6,181 bases of DNA, from positions 1 through 6,181 of the forward strand of contig CAJWOI010000173.1 of assembly GCA_913044255.1 (NCBI GenBank). Direction: 5' to 3'. The position numbers were made by a program, and so were the translations under genes. The notes under the pieces were generated by a model that saw nothing but the letters and a program-made list of their open reading frames with translations, was not told the DNA's origin and did not search any database. This document shows, piece by piece, positions 1-6,147 of the stretch (its first letter is position 1; each line of letters starts with the position of its first letter). This stretch comes from an uncultured Alphaproteobacteria bacterium. GTDB lineage: Bacteria > Pseudomonadota > Alphaproteobacteria > UBA7887.

Positions 1-20
1 TGTTGAAATACCTTAGGTAG

Positions 21-49
21 TTTGGTCGACGTTTTGCATATCAACCAAA
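21..49 (-). other. Stem-loop after the binding-protein gene
   Basis: Positions 21-29 and 41-49 form a 9-bp stem on the minus-strand RNA (TTTGGTTGA with TCGACCAAA, one G-U pair) around an 11-base loop, 29 bases past the stop at 78. The following bases (CTACCTAAGG) hold no U-tract, so it is at best a weak or factor-dependent 3' end. The rest of 1-77 shows no gene. Confidence 0.3.
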
Positions 50-77
50 GATCTCTTAATGGATTTTCGCGGTCAGT

Positions 78-1406
78 TTAACTTCGAGGGTCATAAACGA
101 CCAACCATTGGCCATTAACTGCCCTCACGATTACGTAAGGGCGTATCACCTCCCCAACCCCGTCACGGGCAATAGGGCCAATAAGGCCTAGCATGTGAGT
201 CGTTTTGGCTAATGCCTGTTTTAATCTAAGCCGATCTTCAAGTAGCGTGTCCTCCCTCGCCATTAGTTTCGCTTCTTGAGCAGCTCGAAGAAAAAAGAAC
301 GCATTCTCCCAAGCCGCGGCACTCTGATGATTCAACACGCCCCCGTGGCTAACAACTTTTGCAGCTGCATGCTTACCCTCAGATGACATTTCTGCAAATG
401 TGGTGGGAACGAGCATTCCTTCAAGCTCTTGGCCGCATCGATCTAGGGACTCTCTCGATGCGACTGGACTAAACCCAACAATTAATTTCACGTCGATGTT
501 TTGCTTCCTAAGTTCTGTTACGAATCCGCATGTCGAGCGGCTATGTCCAATAACTAATATCATGTCCGGTTTATGCTTGGTGATTCTAATTACCTGGGAC
601 CGGAAATCTGTCTCCGTTTTTCGCCAATTATGATTAACAGTCGCGGCTTGCAGGGCTTTCATTCCCTGCTTAACATTAGGCCCCGCCCCCTTGACAACTG
701 GCCCTACCCACTTAAAGCCGTTGCGAAGAGCCATTTGGACGAAAACCGCCGTGTGATACACATACGCTCTGGGATCATCAAGTTCGACCCCGCCGCCAAA
801 AGTCTTGACTTCAGGGTAGTTTTCTCTAATCCATTCAAAAAACCGGTCGTATATCTCAATGTCATTGGCGACATTACGGAACACCCAATCTGATATCCTA
901 GCTAAGCCAGGCCTTATGCATGTGTCAACGAGGACTGGGGCTAGTAAGTCAATGCTCCCTACATCCTGTGAGTAACGGTTTAACTCTTGAAACACGCCCA
1001 AACACTCGCTTGAACATGTCCCTCCAAATGCAGCTAGAATCCCTTGTGACGTTGTAGCGTTATTGAGCACAGCAATACTCTTTTCCTCGCTACACTTTGT
1101 ATCCTCGAAAGCGATCAAATCGATCGTCGCATAAGCACCATCAGCAAGCTTTACCCCTCCCGATAAGTTGATCTCCTCAAGCGCTGCTATCAATGCTGCC
1201 CGCGAATTAACGCCATAATCCGCGTAGGAGCCAGATAGCGCACCCCAACCAATTACTTTAATCGATCGATCAGAGTTGGCGGACCCTTGGTTTATAAAAA
1301 ATACGAATATAATCGACCCAATAACTGCCTGCGTTAACCTTCCAAAAGACAATTTTTCAATGCCCCATCTTTGGCCAAGACAGGCGCCTCGCAACCGCTT
1401 CAGCAT
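78..1406 (-). CDS. Periplasmic binding protein, branched-chain amino acid ABC transporter type (Peripla_BP_6)
   Basis: A 442-residue exported protein of the type 1 periplasmic binding fold. A basic N-terminus (KRLR, 3-6), a hydrophobic core (about 27-38) and GSA at 41-43 before NSD indicate Sec export with cleavage near residue 43. No lipobox cysteine is seen there. The mature part opens with VIGWGALSGSYADYGVNSRAA (51-71), the typical G-x-x-SG-x-x-A-x-x-G ligand loop of this family, followed by EINLSGGV (78-85). Other signs are DFRSQVIRITKHKPDMILVIG (267-287) and the AWENAFFFLRAA helix (365-376). Six cysteines follow the signal (105, 131, 135, 163, 293, 324), which would allow disulfides. Family ligands are amino acids, amides or small organic acids; the ligand here is unknown. 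The ATG at 1406 has only a weak TGGG site and gives a long n-region; TTG at 1352 would give a shorter signal. No permease or ATPase gene is in the window. Confidence 0.82.
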   Translation of the reverse strand: MLKRLRGACLGQRWGIEKLSFGRLTQAVIGSIIFVFFINQGSANSDRSIKVIGWGALSGSYADYGVNSRAALIAALEEINLSGGVKLADGAYATIDLIAFEDTKCSEEKSIAVLNNATTSQGILAAFGGTCSSECLGVFQELNRYSQDVGSIDLLAPVLVDTCIRPGLARISDWVFRNVANDIEIYDRFFEWIRENYPEVKTFGGGVELDDPRAYVYHTAVFVQMALRNGFKWVGPVVKGAGPNVKQGMKALQAATVNHNWRKTETDFRSQVIRITKHKPDMILVIGHSRSTCGFVTELRKQNIDVKLIVGFSPVASRESLDRCGQELEGMLVPTTFAEMSSEGKHAAAKVVSHGGVLNHQSAAAWENAFFFLRAAQEAKLMAREDTLLEDRLRLKQALAKTTHMLGLIGPIARDGVGEVIRPYVIVRAVNGQWLVVYDPRS

Positions 1407-1418
1407 GATGATGCCCAG

Positions 1419-1457
1419 TTATCCAGGGTTGCCCCCAAGCGTAACTTGCTCTTTCAT
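1419..1457 (-). other. 12-codon leader ORF overlapping the legF stop
   Basis: ATG at 1457 overlaps the legF TGA as ATGA and opens a frame MKEQVTLGGNPG ending in TAA at 1421-1419. It is in the same frame as the binding-protein ATG at 1406, separated by that TAA and four codons. It could be a coupled leader peptide that delivers ribosomes to the binding-protein start, or the relic of an older start interrupted by a stop. Translation is not shown. Confidence 0.35.
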
Positions 1458-2161
1458 TGTTTCGTACCGGAGCTGATGCTTTTTTTCTTGAGGCATTCCC
1501 CAAGAAAAAAATCCAGTTCGACGTCGATATCCAGGGAGTTTTCCCGCGGCATGGCATATCCGATCGAGTTAGTCGACAACAAGAAGGTCTTTTGCTCTAG
1601 CAGGAGGCTTGTTCGACAGCAATATAATGCTCCGTTGATTCGATACCAAATCGATTCCTCATAGGTCGAACCAACACTGGCTTGACGACTAAACCGATCC
1701 ATAGAGTTACCATCACCTAAATACCCTATCACATCAGGATGATACTCAACTTGAGTAACACCAACGACCGCATCGACGTTCGGCTCCCCCATCAACTCCA
1801 AACCTTGGTCTATGTGTGCCACAGTCCTAAGTGGACTTGTAGGCTGTAGTAGGACAGTGACTCCATAATGCCGAGACTGACTTTTAAGTACGTCCTCTGC
1901 CACAGAGAAACTGCTGGCCTCATCAGAAGAACTTTCGTTAGGCCGATCTCGGCAGGCCACCCCGTACCCATTAGCAATTTCTAGGATACCTGTATGATCA
2001 CTCGATACTACTATGTGGTCTATCAATCGGCTGCCAAGTGCAGCCTCGATAGTCCAACTAATCAGAGGCTTGCCGCAGAAAAGGCGAATATTCTTGTTCT
2101 TCAGTCGCTTACTTCCCTTTCGCGCTGGGATGACTGCTAGAACAGAGTCCTTGATGATCAC
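1454..2161 (-). CDS. legF: CMP-nonulosonic acid synthetase (acylneuraminate cytidylyltransferase), LegF/NeuA type
   Basis: A 235-residue enzyme of normal family length that transfers CMP from CTP to a nine-carbon sialic-type acid, here probably legionaminic acid. Motifs are the CTP loop IPARKGSKRLKNKN (11-24), SSD (53-55), LLQPTSPLR (104-112), NGALY (176-180) and the metal site MPRENSLDIDVELDF (204-218) with Asp211 and Asp213. The chosen start is GTG at 2161, whose last two bases and the next A form the TGA of ptmE (GTGA, four-base overlap). It puts ten residues before IPAR, which fits the family. A GTG at 2194 would add 11 residues and lengthen the overlap, so it is less likely. The tail after the metal site (LKKKSISSGTKQ) is encoded across a strong hairpin and an A7 run. 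Sugar specificity is inferred from the PtmE neighbour. Confidence 0.88.
   Translation of the reverse strand: MIIKDSVLAVIPARKGSKRLKNKNIRLFCGKPLISWTIEAALGSRLIDHIVVSSDHTGILEIANGYGVACRDRPNESSSDEASSFSVAEDVLKSQSRHYGVTVLLQPTSPLRTVAHIDQGLELMGEPNVDAVVGVTQVEYHPDVIGYLGDGNSMDRFSRQASVGSTYEESIWYRINGALYCCRTSLLLEQKTFLLSTNSIGYAMPRENSLDIDVELDFFLGECLKKKSISSGTKQ
1480..1511 (-). repeat. 14-bp hairpin inside the 3' end of legF, with T7 and A7 arms
   Basis: Plus-strand positions 1480-1490 (TTTTTTTCTTG) and 1501-1511 (CAAGAAAAAAA) are perfect reverse complements. In the minus-strand RNA the pairing continues as G-U, G-C, G-C around an AAUG tetraloop, giving 14 consecutive pairs. The U-run lies upstream and the A-run downstream, the reverse of an intrinsic terminator. 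It spans legF codons for FFLGECLKKK. It may affect translation, slippage or RNA decay near the legF stop. Confidence 0.75.
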
Positions 2162-3234
2162 AGTTGCTCTAACGCCTTGCGGTACTCTTCCCACTGACCA
2201 ACATCAATCCATGAGTCCTCAGCAACTGGGTAAATTCCAATTCTCTGCCCCTTTTTCCTTAGGTCTCTAATGAGATCAGTCATATCATAATGTGTCTCTA
2301 AAGGGATCCCCTCAAGAACATTGGAGTTAGCGAGATAACATCCCGTATTAACCAAAAAGTCAAATTTCGGCTTTTCACTAATTGCTAGCAATTCGCCCTT
2401 TTCATCGATCTCACATGTCCCATAGGGAATGATATATTCTTTTGCACAGGCTACTAGGGTTAAATCGAACCTACCCGTCTGGTGTGAGGCAAATATCTTT
2501 CCGTAGTCTGCTTTTACAAGAATGTCGCAGTTGGTGACAAAAAAGGGCTGTTGAATTGCACCGCGCAGTTCGGCTAGGCTTCCGGCTGTGCCGAGCGGCG
2601 CCCTTTCTTCGATAAACTTAACCATATAATCTCTTGCGTGCTCCTCGAAGTACGCTTTCAGAATTCGGCTCTTATAATTGACAGTGAGAAAAAAGTTTGT
2701 CGCGCCCTGATTTGCAAACCGTTCAATAATATGGTCGATTATTGGTTTGCCATGAACCGGAACCAATGGCTTAGGCAAGATACTTGTAAATGGCTCTAGT
2801 CGAGTACCGCGTCCTCCAGCCATAATAATCACAGGCACATTGTCTATTGCATCCGACGCCTCTATCCCGATAGAGCGGGCATCTTGAAATTCGATACTTT
2901 TCCGATAGTCAGCCACTTTACCCGCCGCATCGACTACGGGAATAATCGATATACCATCAGCCAGGAGTTTTTCCCGAATCACGTCATCTGAATATTGTCC
3001 TTGAACCAAAAAATGGGGCTGCCGATTAAATGAGTCGGAAATATCTTCAGATAACGCCTTATTGGACAGTATATGACGCCTCACATCCCCGTCGGTCAAT
3101 GTGCCGAGCAGGTGGCCTCGCTCATCAACCACGATAAGGCATCCTGTCTCAGCATGGTTAAGTTTTTTTAACGCTTCTTTCGCAGAAATATCAACGCCAC
3201 ATAACACGTGATCCATATTTCGTTGTTTGTCCAA
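2158..3234 (-). CDS. ptmE: CBS-domain sugar-1-phosphate nucleotidyltransferase, PtmE type (probable glucosamine-1-phosphate guanylyltransferase)
   Basis: At 358 residues it has the two-part build of PtmE. A CBS pair spans about residues 8-115 (VVDERGHLLGTLTDGDVRR at 35-53; ISIIPVVDAAGKV at 95-107). A Rossmann-like nucleotidyltransferase domain spans about 134-355, with MAGGRGTRLEPFT (138-150), LPKPLVPV (153-160), GTAGSL (215-220), TNCDIL with metal-binding Asp237, EKP (287-289), NTGCYL (296-301) and DVGQWEEY (344-351). In Campylobacter, PtmE joins GTP and glucosamine-1-phosphate to give GDP-glucosamine at the head of the legionaminic acid route. The CBS pair probably binds an adenosine nucleotide and adjusts activity. 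The TTG start has a good AGAGG site; ATG at 3216 is the alternative. The stop overlaps the legF GTG. Nucleotide preference cannot be read from sequence alone, so a different NDP-sugar pyrophosphorylase remains possible. An A7 run lies in codons 23-25. Confidence 0.83.
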   Translation of the reverse strand: MDKQRNMDHVLCGVDISAKEALKKLNHAETGCLIVVDERGHLLGTLTDGDVRRHILSNKALSEDISDSFNRQPHFLVQGQYSDDVIREKLLADGISIIPVVDAAGKVADYRKSIEFQDARSIGIEASDAIDNVPVIIMAGGRGTRLEPFTSILPKPLVPVHGKPIIDHIIERFANQGATNFFLTVNYKSRILKAYFEEHARDYMVKFIEERAPLGTAGSLAELRGAIQQPFFVTNCDILVKADYGKIFASHQTGRFDLTLVACAKEYIIPYGTCEIDEKGELLAISEKPKFDFLVNTGCYLANSNVLEGIPLETHYDMTDLIRDLRKKGQRIGIYPVAEDSWIDVGQWEEYRKALEQL

Positions 3235-3243
3235 ATCTTTATA

Positions 3244-3248
3244 CCTCT
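3244..3248 (-). promoter_or_regulatory. Ribosome binding site AGAGG that favours the TTG start of ptmE
   Basis: AGAGG ends nine bases before TTG at 3234. The next in-frame ATG at 3216 has no purine-rich Shine-Dalgarno at a usable distance. This favours the TTG start, which adds six residues before the first CBS domain. Confidence 0.55.
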
Positions 3249-3414
3249 ATCACCGCATAACAAGACGGTAGCTTTTCGTTCTTTCGGTAAAATTCTCGCG
3301 CAACTTCATAGTCATCTGAACCACTTAAAATATTCTTGTCACCAGGCCGGGCTTGGCGTTATCAAATCTGGCACTCTGTCGTTACTTGATCCTGATAACT
3401 TCTTAAATAGGTAC

Positions 3415-3429
3415 AGTTTATAGTTTATA
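3415..3429 (-). promoter_or_regulatory. Tandem 7-mer giving two overlapping TATAAA boxes, possible ptmE promoter
   Basis: The plus strand shows AGTTTAT twice in direct tandem. On the minus strand this gives TATAAA at 3429-3424 and again at 3422-3417, both close to a -10 element and 183-188 bases before the ptmE start. No hexamer at the right distance matches TTGACA well; the best is TTCCAA with a short 15-base spacer. A weak internal promoter for ptmE-legF is possible. Confidence 0.25.
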
Positions 3430-3467
3430 CAACCATGTTGGAATAAAATTTGCGCCGTCACTTTCAC

Positions 3468-3485
3468 AGATCAATTTGCTGATCT
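3468..3485. repeat. Perfect inverted repeat AGATCA-N6-TGATCT
   Basis: A 6-bp perfect palindrome with a 6-base spacer (ATTTGC) lies 33 bases past the deacetylase-like stop. It contains two GATC sites. There is no U-tract on either side, so it is not a standard intrinsic terminator. It could be a small operator or simply chance. Confidence 0.4.
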
Positions 3486-3518
3486 AGGTAAAAGGGAAAT
3501 CTCTATCTTGCCTCAATA

Positions 3519-4865
3519 TTAACTTGGCAAACTCCATGGCTTTGATAAAGAAATAGTACTGCGATTTCCAAACGGGTCATTAGCTGCGATTCCAATGGCT
3601 TCAATCATATCTAGCGGTACAGTGTGCTCATTAAAAACATAGGTCCACCCATCTTTTTGAAAATCGAAATTGTCATGAATATACTGCCCCCCCAGCGTCT
3701 TAATTGCCAAAAATGGTTGAGGCCCAAAGACTTGGCCTTTCAAGGCGGATATCTCAAGAATCACTTCGCCATGAATCCGGTGGAACTGATGCGTCAGCCT
3801 TAGCGAGTTTTCTGAGAAGCCGGTCGGCCATAAACAACGCTGGAATCCATTGGCTGTAGTCTCAAATCTCACCATAACATCTGGGTGGCGCTCCCGCACA
3901 CTTTCCAGTAGGCCTCCAAAATAGCAAATCTCTGTCCTTAAGTCCCTAAAGTCATGTCCAGTGATGCCAACAAGAATAGGGGTTGCGGAATCTTTTGCCT
4001 GCTGGAAGGCAGTTTCCAGATCATTTTCATCAACTGAGGCTAAACGATTCAGAACATTTAGAACCCTGCCAATATAACGTCGGCAACTACCTGGAACTTG
4101 ATAATCATCGTGACTTGGGGAATATATTCCCCATTGGCTAGGCGCCCTTCTCCAATCTCCAAACCGCCCACCTTGCATGTCGCGCGCACCATGCCGATTG
4201 TCGTCTATCTTGGCGATATTCGACAGGTCAAACGGGATCCACTGCTCTAAAAACCAATTCAAGTCTGGGCGTTCCGCATGAAATCCTGCCCTGAAGGAAG
4301 TTGGAAACCAACCCCTATCTATAATTTTCCTTGATAGTATCTGAAAAATGTTGTCGTTCCGAAAAGCCAGCGTCGCGCACCTGTGAGCTTCGTTAAAAAT
4401 CGATGCTGGGTGAAAATGCCACTCAAGCGTATCTTCATAATTAGGATATTCCGATATCCATCGATCGTAGTGATCAAAAATCTTGTGATGACCTAAATCT
4501 CTGTTTCTCGGATTGGCATCGTAACCAATATGATCCAGACAATGCCATGTGATCCCCCATGGGCGATCGTACGAATCAAGAAACCGAAACCGAAATTCCT
4601 GGCTGTAGATTTCCGACAACATGTCATCAACCTCTGGCCAAGACGAATTAAATTGTGAAAGATGGCTGGAGAACACTGCTCGAATATTCTCTAGCGGAAT
4701 ATCCACCTCGAGTTCCCCATTTAACAGCGCTTGCAGTTTTGCTTCCGTTTTTTCTTCGGTTACGATCCCAAACATTTCTTCCAGCCGCAACCATTTCGCC
4801 TCTATTGATTCAAAAAGCGGCCCCTCTGTGTCTACCGCATGAACAATAACAACCTCTGGTTTCAT
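3519..4865 (-). CDS. Putative NodB-like polysaccharide/sugar deacetylase with a C-terminal extra domain
   Basis: A 448-residue protein without signal peptide or membrane segment, so probably cytoplasmic. The N-terminus reads HAVDTEGP (9-16); this VDTEGP opening is common in polysaccharide deacetylase-like proteins, where the Asp serves as base or metal ligand (D12). A possible metal pair is His150 and His152 in EWHFHPAS. FRAGFHAERPD (191-201) resembles the FRxG region of NodB-fold enzymes, and GHDFRD (303-308) may supply a late catalytic His304. Residues from about 354 to 448 look like a separate beta-rich domain of unknown role. Such enzymes remove N- or O-acyl groups from sugars with a divalent metal. 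Set between two nonulosonic acid genes, it might trim an acetyl group from a pathway sugar or a finished glycan, but the substrate is unknown. The fold assignment rests on short motifs only. Confidence 0.6.
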   Translation of the reverse strand: MKPEVVIVHAVDTEGPLFESIEAKWLRLEEMFGIVTEEKTEAKLQALLNGELEVDIPLENIRAVFSSHLSQFNSSWPEVDDMLSEIYSQEFRFRFLDSYDRPWGITWHCLDHIGYDANPRNRDLGHHKIFDHYDRWISEYPNYEDTLEWHFHPASIFNEAHRCATLAFRNDNIFQILSRKIIDRGWFPTSFRAGFHAERPDLNWFLEQWIPFDLSNIAKIDDNRHGARDMQGGRFGDWRRAPSQWGIYSPSHDDYQVPGSCRRYIGRVLNVLNRLASVDENDLETAFQQAKDSATPILVGITGHDFRDLRTEICYFGGLLESVRERHPDVMVRFETTANGFQRCLWPTGFSENSLRLTHQFHRIHGEVILEISALKGQVFGPQPFLAIKTLGGQYIHDNFDFQKDGWTYVFNEHTVPLDMIEAIGIAANDPFGNRSTISLSKPWSLPS

Positions 4866-4959
4866 CTGTCTTGACCCTCTGCCCGCCGATATCTAAAACA
4901 AGCCTGTTATAGACAAATTACGGATTTAAAACTTGAACAATTTAAGATGTCGTATTTAA
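4866..4959 (-). promoter_or_regulatory. AT-rich intergenic gap with a weak -10-like box
   Basis: These 94 bases between the epimerase stop and the deacetylase-like start are clearly AT-richer than the genes around them. On the minus strand TATAAC (4911-4906) matches five of six bases of a sigma70 -10 element. No good TTGACA-like hexamer lies 16-18 bases upstream of it, so a promoter is possible but not established. No U-tailed hairpin was seen after the epimerase stop, so read-through transcription remains plausible. Confidence 0.25.
4875..4880 (-). promoter_or_regulatory. Ribosome binding site AGAGGG for the deacetylase-like gene
   Basis: AGAGGG lies nine bases before the ATG at 4865 on the minus strand. 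It is a good Shine-Dalgarno match at workable spacing and supports that ATG as the start. Unlike the coupled genes, this gene appears to load ribosomes independently. Confidence 0.65.
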
Positions 4960-6147
4960 TTATTTCGTTTCCATTCCAAAATCAGAGTGAATATATGGCA
5001 TGTCAAAAAAAGGTTTTCTCAGGAAGCCATCCAGGGGTTCACTCTCCAGTATTTCGACAATAGCGCTACTTGCACAACCTTCCCCGTATGGGTTTGTTAC
5101 GTCAAGAAGTATTTGCCGCATTTTCGGTGTATACACAGAACCGATCGCTGCTAGGATTTCATGCTTTTTTGGTGCACAGTCCAAAACGCTATCTGCCTTC
5201 AACCGACCCAATTGTCTATCACCAACATTAATTGTCGCAGTCTTCAGAGTTGGCGCCTCAATGAGGCCGCTCGAAGAGTTACCAATGACACAGTCAACGT
5301 GCCTCAAGCAAGACAAGTACCTTAGTTGCCCTAACGACGCGAAAACCTTGACGTTCTCCCTTGAATCTGCAAATTCTTTCATCTTCCTCTGAAGTGCACG
5401 GCCCTCTGCGTCTGAATTCGGCAGGCTGAAGATAATTTGCGTATTCTTGAGTTCACTTAACGCCCCCAATACTTGCTCCAGGTGCTTTTCGGAGACCCCA
5501 TGCTCAATTGTTACCGGGTGAAATGTGACGAGAACATTTTTTTTGCAATTCTCTAGGCCCAATTGCGCCATCAGACTTTGCCAATCCAGAAGTTGCAACC
5601 TGGTTATTCCATCTATACCTAATGCACCCACCGTATAGACTCGTTCCGGCTGCTCTCCCAGTTGAATGACTCTATTTCGGTACTCCTCCGCAGCAACAAA
5701 ATGCAGATGAGCCATTTTGGTAATGGCGTGACGCATATTTTCATCAATCGAACCTTCGGTTATTTCACCACCGTGAATGTGACCAACCGGCACACCCGCA
5801 ACCATGGAGGCGACAACTCCCGAGAAAATTTCATAGCGATCACCCAGCACTAACACGCAATCGGGTTTAAGGGTTCGAATTGCGTCCGAGAAACCGATCA
5901 TTCCCAAGCCTATCGATTTTATGACTGCCGAGGGGGTATCAGAACTTACGATGCTCTCAATCTCCCAATCGATAGTAAATCCATCGTCAAGAATTTGATC
6001 TTTAGTGTTTCCGAACTCCGGCGACAAGTGCATTCCTGTCGCAATCAGTTGTAGGCGTAACTCACTTGAATCCAGAATTCGGATCATTGCTTCCCTGAGC
6101 AACCCATAGTCTGGTCTTCCGCCAGTAATTACACAAATCTTCTTCAC
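4960..6147 (-). CDS. legG: Hydrolysing NDP-sugar 2-epimerase, NeuC/LegG type
   Basis: This 395-residue cytoplasmic enzyme has the usual length and fold signatures of the hydrolysing UDP-GlcNAc 2-epimerase (NeuC) branch of the GT-B epimerase family. Visible motifs are GGRPDYG (9-15) in the N-terminal nucleotide-binding loop, LGDRYE (101-106), HIHGGE with Glu128, GSIDEN (132-137) followed by His140, FHP (209-211), GNSSSG (289-294), NVGDRQLGR (307-315) and NPYGEG (352-357). Family members release NDP while inverting C2 of a 2-acetamido sugar. Beside a PtmE-like gene the likely substrate is GDP-2,4-diacetamido-2,4,6-trideoxyglucose, giving the free 6-deoxy-mannose sugar for a LegI-type synthase. 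UDP-GlcNAc (NeuC proper) is the alternative. The GTG start overlaps the previous stop in GTGA and lacks a clear Shine-Dalgarno, which suggests coupling. An A8 run lies at residues 202-204. Confidence 0.87.
   Translation of the reverse strand: MKKICVITGGRPDYGLLREAMIRILDSSELRLQLIATGMHLSPEFGNTKDQILDDGFTIDWEIESIVSSDTPSAVIKSIGLGMIGFSDAIRTLKPDCVLVLGDRYEIFSGVVASMVAGVPVGHIHGGEITEGSIDENMRHAITKMAHLHFVAAEEYRNRVIQLGEQPERVYTVGALGIDGITRLQLLDWQSLMAQLGLENCKKNVLVTFHPVTIEHGVSEKHLEQVLGALSELKNTQIIFSLPNSDAEGRALQRKMKEFADSRENVKVFASLGQLRYLSCLRHVDCVIGNSSSGLIEAPTLKTATINVGDRQLGRLKADSVLDCAPKKHEILAAIGSVYTPKMRQILLDVTNPYGEGCASSAIVEILESEPLDGFLRKPFFDMPYIHSDFGMETK

Larger units (their letters stand above)
3235..3518 (-). other. 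Gene-free 284-base gap before ptmE
   Basis: No convincing gene is present on either strand. On the minus strand an open frame of 39 codons runs from 3358 to a TAA at 3241-3239, just before the ptmE start, ending in KLPSCYAVIEV. It is preceded directly by TGA and TAA in frame and has no start codon. A second open stretch in another frame (about 3473 to 3338) carries GSSNDRVPDL. Together they could be the frameshifted remnant of a lost gene, or chance. The gap also holds an inverted repeat, a tandem 7-mer and the ptmE ribosome binding site, listed separately. Confidence 0.5.

Noticed and set aside
400..893. Plus-strand open frames of 77 and 106 codons opposite the binding-protein gene
   Set aside because: They lie antisense to a gene with clear family motifs, overlap each other and show no recognisable protein features or ribosome binding sites.
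1111..1130. GATC/CGATCG-rich near-palindrome in the binding-protein gene
   Set aside because: The arms are short and imperfect and are explained by Asp/Ile/Arg codons in a coding region.
1357..1557. Minus-strand 66-codon frame across the legF/binding-protein junction
   Set aside because: It overlaps the legF metal-site region and the start of the binding protein in another frame and resembles no family.
3342..3356. Short GC-rich hairpin CCAGGC-CGG-GCTTGG as a terminator
   Set aside because: Only six pairs with a wobble and no U-run on either strand.
3369..3374. TGGCAC as the first half of a sigma54 promoter
   Set aside because: The second half (TTGCA after five bases) is missing and no plus-strand gene follows.
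5000..5392. Plus-strand open frame of 130 codons
   Set aside because: It is antisense to the C-terminal half of the epimerase, which carries conserved motifs there; the composition is that of a shadow frame.
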